Source of the DNA: Parelaphostrongylus tenuis
Taxonomy: Eukaryota; Nematoda; Chromadorea; Rhabditida; Metastrongylidae
Direction of reading: 5' to 3'
DNA: 64,000 bases
Assembly (NCBI GenBank): GCA_019055375.1
Contig: JAHQIW010007340.1
Span: 124,001 to 188,000, forward strand
In this document: positions 1-10,400 of the stretch, piece after piece
Position numbering within the stretch: position 1 is the stretch's first letter
Layout: each line of letters starts with the position of its first letter
Notes under the pieces: model-generated
What the model saw: only the letters and a program-made list of their open reading frames with translations
What the model was told of the DNA's origin: nothing
Database searches by the model: none
Program-made: the position numbers and the translations under genes

Positions 1-9
1 AAACCTCTT

Positions 10-491
10 CGCATTAATCAGTTCCTCAGGAGATGCGCCATGCATTCGACTTCATTAACCCTCTGAGTACCACGTGCTAAAGTAACACGCCGCGCGACAT
101 CTCATCTCATTCAGCTATCGTGATGACGGCATCACGTCCTTGTGCACGGCATGAAGGCAGCATCAGCAGGTACGACCAACCTGCTAATGCAGCCTGCCTG
201 CAAGTGCCGAGTGAGCGACCGACGCAAAGCCGTCTGCTACCGACGGCGGTTCCCAAAGGGATCTTTGAGGAGGCTGAAGCATATCTGGTCTTCATGAGGA
301 CTCACGGCGACCTACCGATGACTGCTGTATCGAGTTAGTGCTGCTTATCCTCTGAGACAAGTCTCAGACCAGATAGGAACCGATTTAGTGCCCCCGGAGG
401 GATGGTTGGCCAAGTGAGCCATGAGAGCGAAGTCGATCTATCGACCCTGTGTGCGACTCAAAGCACCTCTAACCACTGCACCATATGCGCC
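10..491 (-). repeat. tRNA-derived SINE, copy 1 (split by a MITE)
   Basis: The head at about 491 reads, on the minus strand, a box A-like TGGTGCAGTGGTTAGAGG and a box B-like region. The tail at the low end carries TGCATGGCGCAT. The body has TGAGTCCTCATGAAGACC in place of the usual CGAGTCATTGTAAAGGCC. Confidence 0.65.
55..254. mobile_element. piggyBac-like MITE copy 1, inserted in a SINE
   Basis: The left end TTAACCCTCTGAGTACCACG matches the family end; the right end CGGTTCCCAAAGGG has lost its TTAA. It interrupts the SINE at 10-491. Confidence 0.6.
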
Positions 492-788
492 ATGAGTGCT
501 TCATAACAGTTCCTGACTCACATATAGAAAAACTGAAACATAGTTGCTACGAATCCTAGAATCCATTATAAGTATACATCAGGGAATGTTGAATGAATTC
601 GAAGACCTTCTAGACTTCGGGCGTACATCGAACCTGTGCCCTACTCTTTCCTATAGTGCGTGCTAGCCACTGCCCTACCGGGGCTCCTGTTCTGCCACCA
701 TTCTTCCTGTGAAACTTTGAACACCGGATGACTTTGCATATCACTCAATGTTCTTGAGTTGTAGACTATTTATAATCAATAATAGAGT

Positions 789-1055
789 GCTGTGGCTGAA
801 TAGTTAGGTGTGCCCTGCGACACACACATGGGCAATGGTTCGATCTCGCGCCCAAGGTTGACCAGACTTCAGTCTCTCCAGGGGTCGGCAAATCCGTATA
901 GGAAATGTCTGGGAGGGCAGCAGCACTGATCTGATACATCCGTACGCAACTCCGAGCTACTGTAGAGGCCGGATACCCATTCTATCACCCCGAAAGATGC
1001 CTGGTGGAGTCGAATGCATGGCGGGCGCACCCTCAGGGGTGGGTCAACGCCAAAA
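789..1055 (+). repeat. tRNA-derived SINE, copy 2
   Basis: Head GTGGCTGAATAGTTAGGTG, box B GGTTCGATCTCGCG, body TGTCTGGGAGGGCAGCAGC, tail GAATGCATGGCGGGCGCACC. Confidence 0.7.
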
Positions 1056-1347
1056 CTCCACCTTCTTTACCTTTTGTAGCAGTTTGATAGTACAACTATT
1101 ATCCAGGGGTGATATGCAGAACCTTCAATGACGCGTGCTATAACTACACCAATGACGTCACCGCTCTGCTACCCCTCTCTCTTCTCAAAACACTGTTGTA
1201 CGAGCGGTAAAATAGGAATCCGTGTAAACTGTACGTAGCCGATAATTCTCACCTTGACTAGATCTAAGCCAGGGTGTGCTTATCATATCAAACTCGTCAG
1301 CGGTTGTTTGCTCAAAACTGCGATGACTTACATCGAAAGAGTGGGAA

Positions 1348-1440
1348 CCCAGGTGGTGCAATGGTAGCACGCGTACCCGGTATGGGAGAAACACGGATTC
1401 CATTCCCGACTGGGGTTCAAATTTTTGCATATCCCTCGGC
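1348..1440 (+). repeat. tRNA-like repeat (second type)
   Basis: GGTGGTGCAATGGTAGCACG and GACTGGGGTTCAAATTTTTG resemble A and B boxes of a Gly-type tRNA-like head; the acceptor stem does not pair. Confidence 0.45.
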
Positions 1441-1697
1441 GTCCTTGGAAACTAGTTTCTGATCCAAATGTGATAATGGCATTTACAACTATTTTATAAA
1501 GAAAAACTTAGGACTTTACTGCCCAAAAGGTGACTTGGATTTTCGAATATCAACGAGTTGGTTAATTTAGACGATTAAAGAAGTTTAAGGATCACATTCG
1601 ATACAGTCACTAGCAATGTCTTTGATAATCGCTCAATAGATCCTTTCATTATTAATTGAGCCAACTTGTCATGTGGTCTGATAAGGGCTCTTGTACA

Positions 1698-1740
1698 TCC
1701 CGATACACGTGTTTCGTCCTTATAGACTCGTCAGTCGGGC
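1698..1740 (-). ncRNA. Hammerhead ribozyme, element H1, minus strand
   Basis: Reverse complement reads stem I GCCCGA with TCGGGA (5 pairs then a G-A mismatch), core CTGACGA (position 7 is free in hammerheads), stem II GTCT/GGAC with an ATAA loop, GAAA, the 8-base palindromic stem III and a GTA triplet. It is the mirror partner of the plus-strand motif in the same palindromic element. Confidence 0.78.
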
Positions 1741-1956
1741 AGAACCCGTCGTCTTTTGATATTTTTATAGTCATTTTTCTCGGGAGCTCTACTCCCTTAC
1801 AGATAGTCTTCGAAGACGAACGTTTTACACTCTGTCAAGTGAAATTTTCACCTAACACAGAGTGTTTGCGCACTCGAGTGCTCGTTGACTGGTATTTTTA
1901 GTGTAAGAGCTCCCGAGAGAACTGACTAATAAAAAGATCGACAGACGACGGGTTCT

Positions 1957-1999
1957 GCCCGGCTGATGAGTCTGTAAGGACGAAACACGTGTCTCGGGC
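1957..1999 (+). ncRNA. Hammerhead ribozyme, element H1, plus strand
   Basis: All parts of a hammerhead are present in order. Stem I: GCCCGG (1957-1962) with TCGGGC (1994-1999), 6 pairs including a terminal G-U. Core CTGATGA 1963-1969. Stem II 1970-1973 with 1978-1981 (4 pairs, one wobble) closed by a GTAA tetraloop of the GNRA class. GAAA 1982-1985. Stem III is only 2 bp (AC/GT) around ACGT, giving an 8-base palindrome. The cleavage triplet is GTC, with predicted scission after 1993. The short stem III is typical of hammerheads in Penelope-like elements and retrozymes, which often cleave as dimers. Confidence 0.82.
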
Positions 2000-2171
2000 T
2001 GTACAAGAGCCCTTACCAGACCACATGACAAGTTGGCTCAAATAATAATGAAAGGATCTATTGAATTGAGCGTGGTTTTAATAAAGTATTCGAAATAAAG
2101 GTATAATATAATAAAAATTGCTCAACACTATAGGGAATACAGTAAGATACAGTTACAAAGAAGAGCTCTTG

Positions 2172-2600
2172 CAGCGCTGTGGTTAGAGGTGCCTTGTGGT
2201 ACAAACGTTCTTGATGGTTCAATTCTACACTCGAGCTTTACCAAACATTCCATCCCTCCAGAATCGGCGAGTTGGACCGGGACTGGCTGGTAGGATAAGC
2301 AGCACTAGCTCGATACAGCAGTAGTCCAGTGTGAGCCAATGTAAAGGCTATATATGCATTCAATCACCTATAAAAATGCTTAACCCTTTGGGGACCAGGC
2401 GGCGTACGCTGGTTACTCGCGCAGCAATCGCAGGTAGGCAGTGCCATCGACCTGCAGATGTTGCCTGTCCTGCCCCGAGACGCGACGCCACCATTACAGT
2501 AGCTGAGTAAGAGCGACGTCGCGCGGCGTGCCACGGAACACGTGGCCTCTAAAGGGTTAATGAAGACGAGTGCATGGCACATCTCAGAGGGATTGATCAT
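2172..2600 (+). repeat. tRNA-derived SINE, copy 3 (split by a MITE)
   Basis: Head GCTGTGGTTAGAGGTGCC and body up to ATTCAATCACC; after the MITE the tail resumes with GAGTGCATGGCACAT. Confidence 0.65.
2380..2560. mobile_element. piggyBac-like MITE copy 2, inserted in a SINE
   Basis: Clean ends: TTAACCCTTTGGGGACCA and CTCTAAAGGGTTAA, with TTAA duplicated. It is GC-rich inside and has no transposase. Host SINE sequence resumes on both sides. Confidence 0.75.
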
Positions 2601-2817
2601 ATAGTTAGGTTCGAAATTTCAGCCTTTATGTCTATGAATGACCCATTTTCGCTGCACTTTGTAGAAAATATCACGTAGTGACCTATACCTTTGCTATGAT
2701 GATCACATCAGAGTGGAAGAAAAGACTGATCTGTTGAATGATCATCTTGTGGACGTGCATTCTAAGCTCGCGAATGTAGGTGCGGATTCGACTGACAACC
2801 ACTGAGCACATCGCGAC

Positions 2818-3035
2818 TTAATCCCTTACGGACCACAGGGCACTTTCCGTACCAAGCCGTACGACGTCAAATCTCGCTCAGCTACTGTAATGGCGGCGAC
2901 GCATCTCGTGGAAAAGCAGGAGCAGACAGCCAAACATGAATGCACAGACATGCGCAAATGCTGCCTGCCTGCGACCGCCGCATCAACGTCGGCGCGACGC
3001 CGCCTGCCTACCAACGGTGGTCCTCGAAGGATTAA
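2818..3035. mobile_element. piggyBac-like MITE copy 3
   Basis: It opens TTAATCCCTTACGGACCA and closes TGGTCCTCGAAGGATTAA. The internal GCTACTGTAATGGCGGCG is shared with the other copies. Confidence 0.7.
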
Positions 3036-3059
3036 AGGATAGAAATAAAAAACTTATTG

Positions 3060-3335
3060 CGTTAATCAACTTCTGAGGAATTCGTCATGCATTCGACTTG
3101 CCTAAGATTCGTTAGAGGTATTTGAAGGAGCATCCAGCCTTCATAATGACTTGCCATGGCTATCGATATGCCAAGTCAGCGCTAATATCTTTTTTGACAA
3201 CTCTGGTACCAATTCGCCAACCACGGAGAGATAGAAAGCTCGGTGAGCCTGAGCACGGGATCAATCCATCGATCATATCTGCTGCGCAGTGGCACCTCTG
3301 AACTCTGCGCCAGATTGTTTTCACTAGTATAAAGA
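3060..3335 (-). repeat. tRNA-derived SINE, copy 4
   Basis: Minus orientation. The tail TTCGTCATGCATTCGAC is at the low end, and the head with degraded box A is near 3310. Confidence 0.55.
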
Positions 3336-3339
3336 ACCT

Positions 3340-3800
3340 CATAAGGTCACAGAGGTTAGCCCGAAACTAACAAGAACACCAGGAATTACTGAATATGGAA
3401 ACAAGGAACCTAGTCATCTGTTTGACCTGTAAAGTAAACATCTTTTTGCAAGCACTGATACATATCTGTCGGATTTGAACCAGAAATTTTTTCTAAAGCT
3501 AATAACCAACCACTAAATCCAAATTGCCGTGTTGCGTGATAGAGAAATGAATCTCCTGATCGTTTAACTTGAATGACAAATCACGATAAGTAGGTCCATT
3601 CATCAATGGAACTTCAACAAACAGATTTAACAGGACCAAATGAAATCATTTGGAAGTTACAAGAGGTATTCCAGAACTTCTCCAAGCAGTCGCGAATAAG
3701 ACATATGACTTTCACAACGTTCATTGAGATGGAAATTGAATTATATCAACATATGAAACATCGTTCTCACTAAGATATACGGGCACAGGTTCGACAGCAT
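3340..3800. other. Intergenic stretch downstream of the small membrane-protein gene
   Basis: No coding exon, tRNA or repeat family recognised. It would contain the 3'UTR; no AATAAA was seen on the minus strand. Confidence 0.4.
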
Positions 3801-3818
3801 TTTGGCAATGCAGTACAA

Positions 3819-4747
3819 CTAGTCATCAAAGTCGAACTGAGGCAAGGACTGTGCTTTAGCTCGGCGAAGTTCCTCAGCAGATTCTCTTTCTTTCCTAAAC
3901 ATAACATGATGGTATCCCAATTTTTTGAATTGATTCCAATAGGCGCAGGCACATCTCTATAATCTAGGAGCACTGCGTCGTATGCAGATTATTGGACCCA
4001 AACGGGAGCTGAACCTGCGTTTCAGCCATACCGAGCTCGCGCGCCACCACTATACCACTGAGAACACCGCTCTGCTATCAGTCTACATCATAACATTACT
4101 GAAAAGACGTAGAATTGAGGAATTCGATCAAATTATACATATCCAATAGCTGCCAGCTTAACTGTATGTAATGTCAATGAGTGCTTAACCGAGCAAACTT
4201 ATTGGAGGTTAGTCGCTGACAGCTACGATAGGATATATTGAAGAAAAAGTGGCAACAAAGCGGTGGCCTCGGTAGCGTAATGGCAGAATGCAGCCCCGTA
4301 GAGGTGAAACGCGGGTCCAGCGTCCGCCAGAAGTCAAATGTTCTGCATACTACTCAATACTCTTCGATCTTTGGAAGATTTCAGTGATGTGGTAACCTTC
4401 AAGGAAGAATAACTGAGATGATTAAAGTGAACATACCGCCGATTCCTCGCCTCCATAGGTGTTATGAAACGCCCTTCACCGGTGTCCTCGTCTACAGTCC
4501 ACAACACCATATCACTCAGCGTAAGACCAAAAGCCTTCCATCCAATGAAAAACAGCACGAACGATATTATAAGACGACGCTTCGCCCACTTAAAATCTAT
4601 TAATCAGACACACTAAGAAGGAGAAGAGTGAAAGAAAATGTCAAAATATAACTGGAAAAAGCGAACCTGTTGGTACGTTAGCTTTGGCCGAGGAACACTT
4701 GAACGGATCTTTTGCCTCACAATTCGCCTCCACTCCCAATAAAGCAT
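3819..4747 (-). CDS. Unrecognised small single-pass membrane protein, 102 aa, 3 exons
   Basis: I do not recognise this protein. Three exons join in phase: 4747-4667 (27 codons from the ATG), 4588-4437 and 3894-3819 ending in TAG. Introns have GT/AG ends, with acceptors TTTTAAG and TATGTTTAG. The N-terminus is basic (WRR, RQK, KRR). One hydrophobic segment at about residues 32-48 (LIISFVLFFIGWKAFGL) is followed by an acidic loop (VDEDTGEG) and a charged helix-like tail rich in E, R and K that ends FDFDD. This layout fits a small inner-mitochondrial or ER membrane protein, but that is inference. The ATG lies 182 bp after the nola-3 stop on the same strand, so co-transcription with nola-3 is plausible. 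A chance ORF is unlikely because three exons agree in phase and all introns have usable splice sites. Confidence 0.68.
3990..4335. repeat. tRNA-like fragments, minus then plus
   Basis: A minus unit at about 3990-4075 (ACCACTATACCACTGAGAAC in plus view) and a plus unit at about 4262-4335 (GGCCTCGGTAGCGTAATGGC). Both lie in the intron between exons 2 and 3 of the small membrane-protein gene. Confidence 0.4.
4080..4260. other. Unannotated intronic sequence
   Basis: AT-rich, nothing recognised; part of the intron between exons 2 and 3 of the small membrane-protein gene. Confidence 0.5.
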
Positions 4748-4929
4748 AACAAAACAAATCAAAAAACTCACTAGCAACAAAAATAGCCAGGAAATTAAAC
4801 TTAAACAACGCAGTAGCTACTAGAAGATGTACAGCCGATTAACAATGATACAGAGCTACTAAGAAAGGACAACAAATACCAACTTTCGTAAAAGAATTCC
4901 TAAGATTCCAACTTCACTTCCTTCCTTTA

Positions 4930-6631
4930 TCAATAAACCGTTTTCGCCTGTTGTGTAGGTAAAACGCCGAAGCGTTTCTTTACGATTACACGATATTTGC
5001 TGAATTTATCCTCAGGTGAGAAACGGGCCGGATGCGCTGACACAGTCTCTTTGCCGTCAGGAGCAGTTTTCTGAAATCATTAAGGGAAACTTTCGAATAT
5101 GAAAGGCCCACCGGCTATATAAGATTACGTAAGTAATAATATAATAATACAGGAGGTAAATCTTATGAACCTATCCTTTTTAGCCGACGTGAGATTGGTA
5201 ATAAAACTATGAAATGGAAACGGTCTCGACATTGATCTTGAGAGACGCGCCACCCATTCGGCTTTATGAGGCACCATTTGAGGTGTTTGAAATCATATTT
5301 GACCTTTACAATGATTCACAATGGCTGACCAATGTATCGATTGACTGTTCCTATCTTTCCAGATAAGTCTGGTAGCAATTAGCCCACCCCGAAAGGATAA
5401 GCCTGGTGAGCCAGAGCGAGAGATCGAACCATCGAACTTCACGTGATCGATCACTTGTGTACGCCAGAACACCTCTAACCACTGCCACATGCGATTAAGG
5501 TTGGTAATAGTAGAAGCAATAACATTCTACTACTAGTCTGCTACTACTACTACTGATACTGCATATACTGATTCTAGTTGTGGACAGGTGGACAGAACAG
5601 CGCAGCGTTTAGTGATGCAGTGTGTCAGGAAGCAAGATAATGAGTAAAACAATGACTCGATTCTCTCCAGAACACTCTTCTGCAGTCAACAAATGCTTTG
5701 CCTATTTCCAAAATTAGAAGGAAAGGGGAGAGAGCAATAAGTAGCGGTTGAAGAAGATAGTAAGCCTGAGGTGGTGAGAAATTTGAAATAATTTCCTTTA
5801 ATTTACAATTTCCTCATTATACCAGTAAAATATAGGGGAGATAGCACAAAAAGACAGCAGTGTATGTTATCAGAAAGCACGATTCGGCCCTTTGTCCGCG
5901 CGGAAATGAGTACTATATTATCAGGTCTTCTCAGATGTTTTGGCACTAGAGTAATAAAAACCAACTTTATCAAATTATTAACAAATTTACTTACTATGTT
6001 TCCTATTTCTTAACAAGCACTATCTCTCAGCAATAATGTCAAATTTGTTAAAATTTACCAAAATTTGCAACTAAATTTGTCGATGTCGACGTCGCCGCAT
6101 TCTGTTTCAAGACAATGCAAGGCTGCATGTCGCCAGACTGACAAAGAGAAAGGTGATCGAGCTGGGCTGGCGAGTTGCTGGATCATCCGTCGTACAGTCC
6201 TGATTTGTCGCCGTACGACTATCACCTCTTCCGGTCGCAGAAGCACTTCCTGGGCAAGACAAAGTCCAAAGACATCAAACATTTGCGTCGATGACTGACT
6301 TTTTCTGAATCCAAGGATGACGAGTTCTATGAGTCCGGTGATGAGCTGTTGCCTGGGAGATGGCAGAAATGTGTTCGGGCTCATGGGGCATACTTTAAAT
6401 AGTGTTCTTAGACAACTCCAATTCCTTCTGGTCAACAAATTCGTGTTTATTGCTCTAGAGTCAAAATTATAAGAAGAGCTGATATTATTAATACAAGGTT
6501 CATAGAAATTTGGTCTTTCAAGTCGATAATTGTAATTTAAGAGCCGAAGAAAATTACAAAGAGAAATGTATTCACACCTTCAGGGTATAAACTCGTCTAC
6601 CACTCTCGTCCAGATGGTATCTCAGAAACAT
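4930..6631 (-). CDS. nola-3: H/ACA ribonucleoprotein subunit NOP10 (NOLA-3), 64 aa, 2 exons
   Basis: NOP10 is the small structural subunit of H/ACA snoRNPs, which pseudouridylate rRNA and snRNA in nucleolus and Cajal bodies; it binds the Cbf5/dyskerin catalytic subunit. Exon 1 is 6631-6578 (18 codons, [18 protein letters not shown]) and exon 2 is 5070-4930 (46 codons plus TGA); both junctions are phase 0. The joined protein is exactly 64 residues, the usual length of eukaryotic NOP10. Family hallmarks are visible: the MFLRY start, [17 protein letters not shown] and [11 protein letters not shown]. An acceptor (TTTAG) lies at 6655-6654, 22 bases before the ATG, and is a candidate trans-splice site. 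The 1.5-kb intron holds a SINE copy and an opposite-strand mariner remnant. It lies between fath-1 and the small membrane-protein gene, all on one strand. Confidence 0.95.
5228..5494 (-). repeat. tRNA-derived SINE, copy 5, in the nola-3 intron
   Basis: The body GACCTTTACAATGATTCAC and the head CACCTCTAACCACTGCCACA (plus-strand view) are well kept. Confidence 0.65.
6045..6402 (+). pseudogene. mariner transposase remnant, C-terminal part
   Basis: The plus strand reads LFQDNARLH, with the second catalytic Asp, then [11 protein letters not shown]. After a frameshift it reads [18 protein letters not shown], with the third catalytic region, and ends [11 protein letters not shown] followed by TAG at 6400-6402. 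This is the C-terminal half of a DD34D mariner transposase, broken by at least one frameshift. It lies in the nola-3 intron on the opposite strand. Confidence 0.78.
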
Positions 6632-7044
6632 CCCAGATTGAAATTATGGTTGTCTAAAGTGAAACACTTCACTATATCAAACACAGCGGCTCTCTATAGT
6701 TCCATGTAGACCACGAAGGGCTGGTCCATGAACCGTAAGGTTTTCGTTGACAAAAATAGCGTTAGAAAATTTATTGTTATTAGAAACGTAACAAATCGTC
6801 ACAAGCAAATGACTGGAACTCAATAAGCGCTCAATTTTCGAAAAAATATATTACAATTTCTTGAGCACATTGGAAATAAGAGCTCTGGCAATGTTCATTC
6901 TTACTTGGAAAAGAAAAATTAGAGCAGTATGATTCACAACTCAATGGGATAATCACATCACACAACGCCACAGCATACGATATGGAACAGACTAAGCACT
7001 GTTGATATCTCACAGTTTTCAGGAAAATACTTCCAGAATACATC

Positions 7045-7259
7045 TTAACCCTTTGAAGACCAACGTTGACAGGAAGGCGGCGTCGCGCCGTCGCTTGTGC
7101 GGCAGTCCAGATAAGTAGCATCAGCGTGTCCGTGCATACATGTCTGGCTGTCTCTCTCTGGCTTCCCACTAGACGCGACGCCGCCATTTCAGTGGTTCAA
7201 TGAGATTTGTCATCGTGCGGCTTGGTACAAAACGCACCATATGGTCCTTAAAGGGTTAA
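7045..7259. mobile_element. piggyBac-like MITE copy 4, between fath-1 and nola-3
   Basis: TTAACCCTTTGAAGACCA at one end and TGGTCCTTAAAGGGTTAA at the other. It enlarges the fath-1 to nola-3 spacer by about 210 bp. Confidence 0.75.
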
Positions 7260-7480
7260 AAGGTGGATGACACGTAAAGACAAAGAACTATTTACAAACG
7301 AAAGCTGCGAGCAATGGAATATTTCACGTACCAGTTATACAAAAGATCGAGACATCTAATACTTTGTCTTTCTAATACCTAAATGTATCCTACGTGAAAC
7401 ACCTAAAATTTTAAATTAAAAAGCAATAACAGAATACAAAAAGTATCAGTTTAGCAGAAGTAGACAACTAAACCTTCTCT

Positions 7481-10400
7481 CTAAAGTGGTCCCATACCAG
7501 CGGTACTGAAGACATAGTCCCAAAGAGAGGTGGAAATTCCAAACCCTGTAAAAAACAAATATAATTGCAAAATTTTGTGCTCCAGGAGTTGATGAGCACG
7601 TGCGGCAATGCGTTTTTAACCGGTTAACTTCCGCGGACCCACGCTGAGCATGCCCGCCAGCTTGGAAAGCGACTCCACCTCGTCTGCCCCGATTGGGTTG
7701 TCTAGTAGAGCATCATGTTTTTTTTGCAAGACCTCATGCAAATTGGTCCCAAACTTAGCTAGGCGATCTGAGGAACCATCCTGGAGGAAGGGCACAGCGT
7801 GGATCCACGGAGGTCAACCAGTTAAGGTGCGCTGCGACACATGAAGTCGGTCAACTGGTGGATCAATCTCGCGTCCGTGGTTCACTAAGCTTCCAATTCC
7901 ATCCCTATGAAGTGTGGTTGGCAAAGTGGTATCAGATTTGTCTGGGAGGATAGTAACATACTCTTTTGTTATCGATAGACTACTACGAGTCATTGTAAAA
8001 AAAACAGACATGCATTCAGTCACTCCAAACGATTCTAGATGAAGACGAATGTTTGGCGCATGCCTCAGGGATTGATCAACACCAAGAGCTATTCGAGATA
8101 TTTACAGAGGTTGGAGCTACAAGGAGGCTATGAACACAGTTCGCAAGCGCATGCTTACCAATGGAGTAAAAGGAAGAAGACAGACACTGTCGTAGCCAGA
8201 TCGAAAGATCAATTCTCACTAGACTTCGGCAAGCAGAAAACGAAGAATGCACCTCATAAACTGCCCTATTTTGATATAAAGTTTGTGCGAGGTTGTTATA
8301 TTATCTCCTAAAACAATGGCTCGCGTTTTGGTGCTCTTGTCTTACTCAAATCCGTTAAATGACTTAAACGCGAAAGATCGCCGATGTATTGCCACACACT
8401 GCGAATAATACGATTTAGAAAATAAGGTGTGACAATTCACCGGTAAACTCTCCCGTATACGTAAATTTGCTGCTCAGAGGAAGACGAAATCGCTAAATCG
8501 TTAGCCAGCGTTTTTAAAGAAACTTTACCAACTTCACACAAGCTTTAAATTTGAGAAAAAAAACGAAATTTCGTGGGATATTACTTATTTTTATTTGTCG
8601 AACTTCAGTGAGATCGATCTTTTGACTTATCTACGACAGCGGCTTTCTTCCGCCTTTTCCTACTGGAAAATCGTTAACGAACTGTGTTCATAGTCCTGAA
8701 GAAGTGTGTTGTAGCTAGAAGTAAGAATGGTCAGCAAATATTTGGAACATAATAAAAAATCGACAATAAGACCATATTTCTAAATTCGGTTCTTGTTCAT
8801 TATGCGGCGACAAATGAAAAACCGATTCAGTCGCTGGACAGGAAGCTTTATAAGAGCGTAAGTGATCTTTCGAAAGCCAGATTCCTGGCAAGAACCCCAT
8901 GCGGCCGGTTTCCAAAAAAAGCCTTTTTTTGATCATGTTACTTGAGGAAATTCCTTGTTTCAGACGCGCATAATTCTCGAAGGACAGACCTCTTTATTTG
9001 GACTAATAGTTGTCATTCGATATCGTAATGGTTGCTAATTCCAACGTTATACTTATTTCCTAGAAAGAGTGTTTCTCTGCAACAGGGAAAAAAATTTTTT
9101 CAAATATGCTAGCGCTTTGGCGAATTCACGTGCAGTGGCTAAGGACGAACATGCGCCGACGCAATGATCATCATTTCTGGTCATATAAACGTGCAAAGAG
9201 CATCGCGTCAGCAGTTCATGTGCTCGCCTCACCCATCGTTTTTTTCTAAAGAAATAAGCACAGCGTTGGAATTAACAACCATCAGCTATCGATTGATTAC
9301 AAGTACAAAGAAAGAGCTCTTTCCGGCGAGAAATATGCGCGTCTAAAACACAGCTTTGTGCGAATTCTACAGCGTTATAAAAGAGCCTTATCGAAAACGA
9401 CGATGTGGGGCTGCAGCTAGAAATCTAAGGTTCCGAATGATCACTACCACTCCCATGAAAACTTTCTCTCCAGCAAATGAGATAGGATTTTCATTTGTTG
9501 CTTTATAATGGACGAGTACCCAAAATTTTTCTTCAGACTTTTATACCTGCATCAAAATTCTTGAAATGATGGTTATGATGGTACACTTTTCTATAGTGCA
9601 TATTCGTTAGCGGACGTGGGCTTCCATGATGAAGATAATAGTGAATCATATCGTATCCAACATAACCGAAAAGTTTTCCGCTACCGAAAGCGCAGAATAT
9701 ATTCCTGTAAAATCACGATACTGAGCGATAATCATCAATCGCAGGAAAGTTAATGTGTGTTATTAAGTTCGCTAACCATGGTAAAATATTGGAATATAGA
9801 GCATAAAAAAATGCGACAATGAACAAAGCAGGGAATGGCGGAAAGACGAGACGACCAGGATCCATTGGAGTTTTATGGTGAAGTCCTCAAATTACAAAGT
9901 TAGAAATAAAACCATAAAATAGGATAATGTTATAGATACGAAACGCTAGAAAATCAATAAAGTATAACTTTGCGCCTACCATGAAGAAGAAAATGGAGCA
10001 CAATCTGAGTGGATGACTCTGGATTCGGTTTCCAATGAAATACATATCTATGAAGTAGATATTCGACGAGAGTCCATACCAACACTCCTAATACGAAACA
10101 GCTGGCCCAAATAAAAGCTCCATAATGTATGCCTACAATGATAAATGTATATTCAATAATAAGTGTTAGACATTTTCAATGAAACACAATTATAACAGCC
10201 ACTATTCCACTTCGGCCGCGTTTCTATGGGATATCGTAGAAAATCCATTACTTAATAACATTTTTTGATGATTCAGTTCTATTTATAGTCTGGACGCGCT
10301 TCCGCTCCATTGAAGGGGTCGAAATAATACCTTGCTTCCATATAAGCCTGCTTAACCAAGCACTCCGTAATCTTCCCCTTCCCCCCCCCTCCCCCCCATC

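Larger units (their letters stand above)
1634..2063. mobile_element. Palindromic hammerhead element H1
   Basis: The two ends are inverted copies: CAATAGATCCTTTCATTA at the left and its complement at the right end, with arms of about 150 bp that include the ribozyme on each strand and flanking GGGCTCTTGTAC. The centre (about 1790-1910) is itself a hairpin with GGGAGCTCT/AGAGCTCCC. No coding capacity. Similarity between the arms extends weakly to about 2095. Confidence 0.8.
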
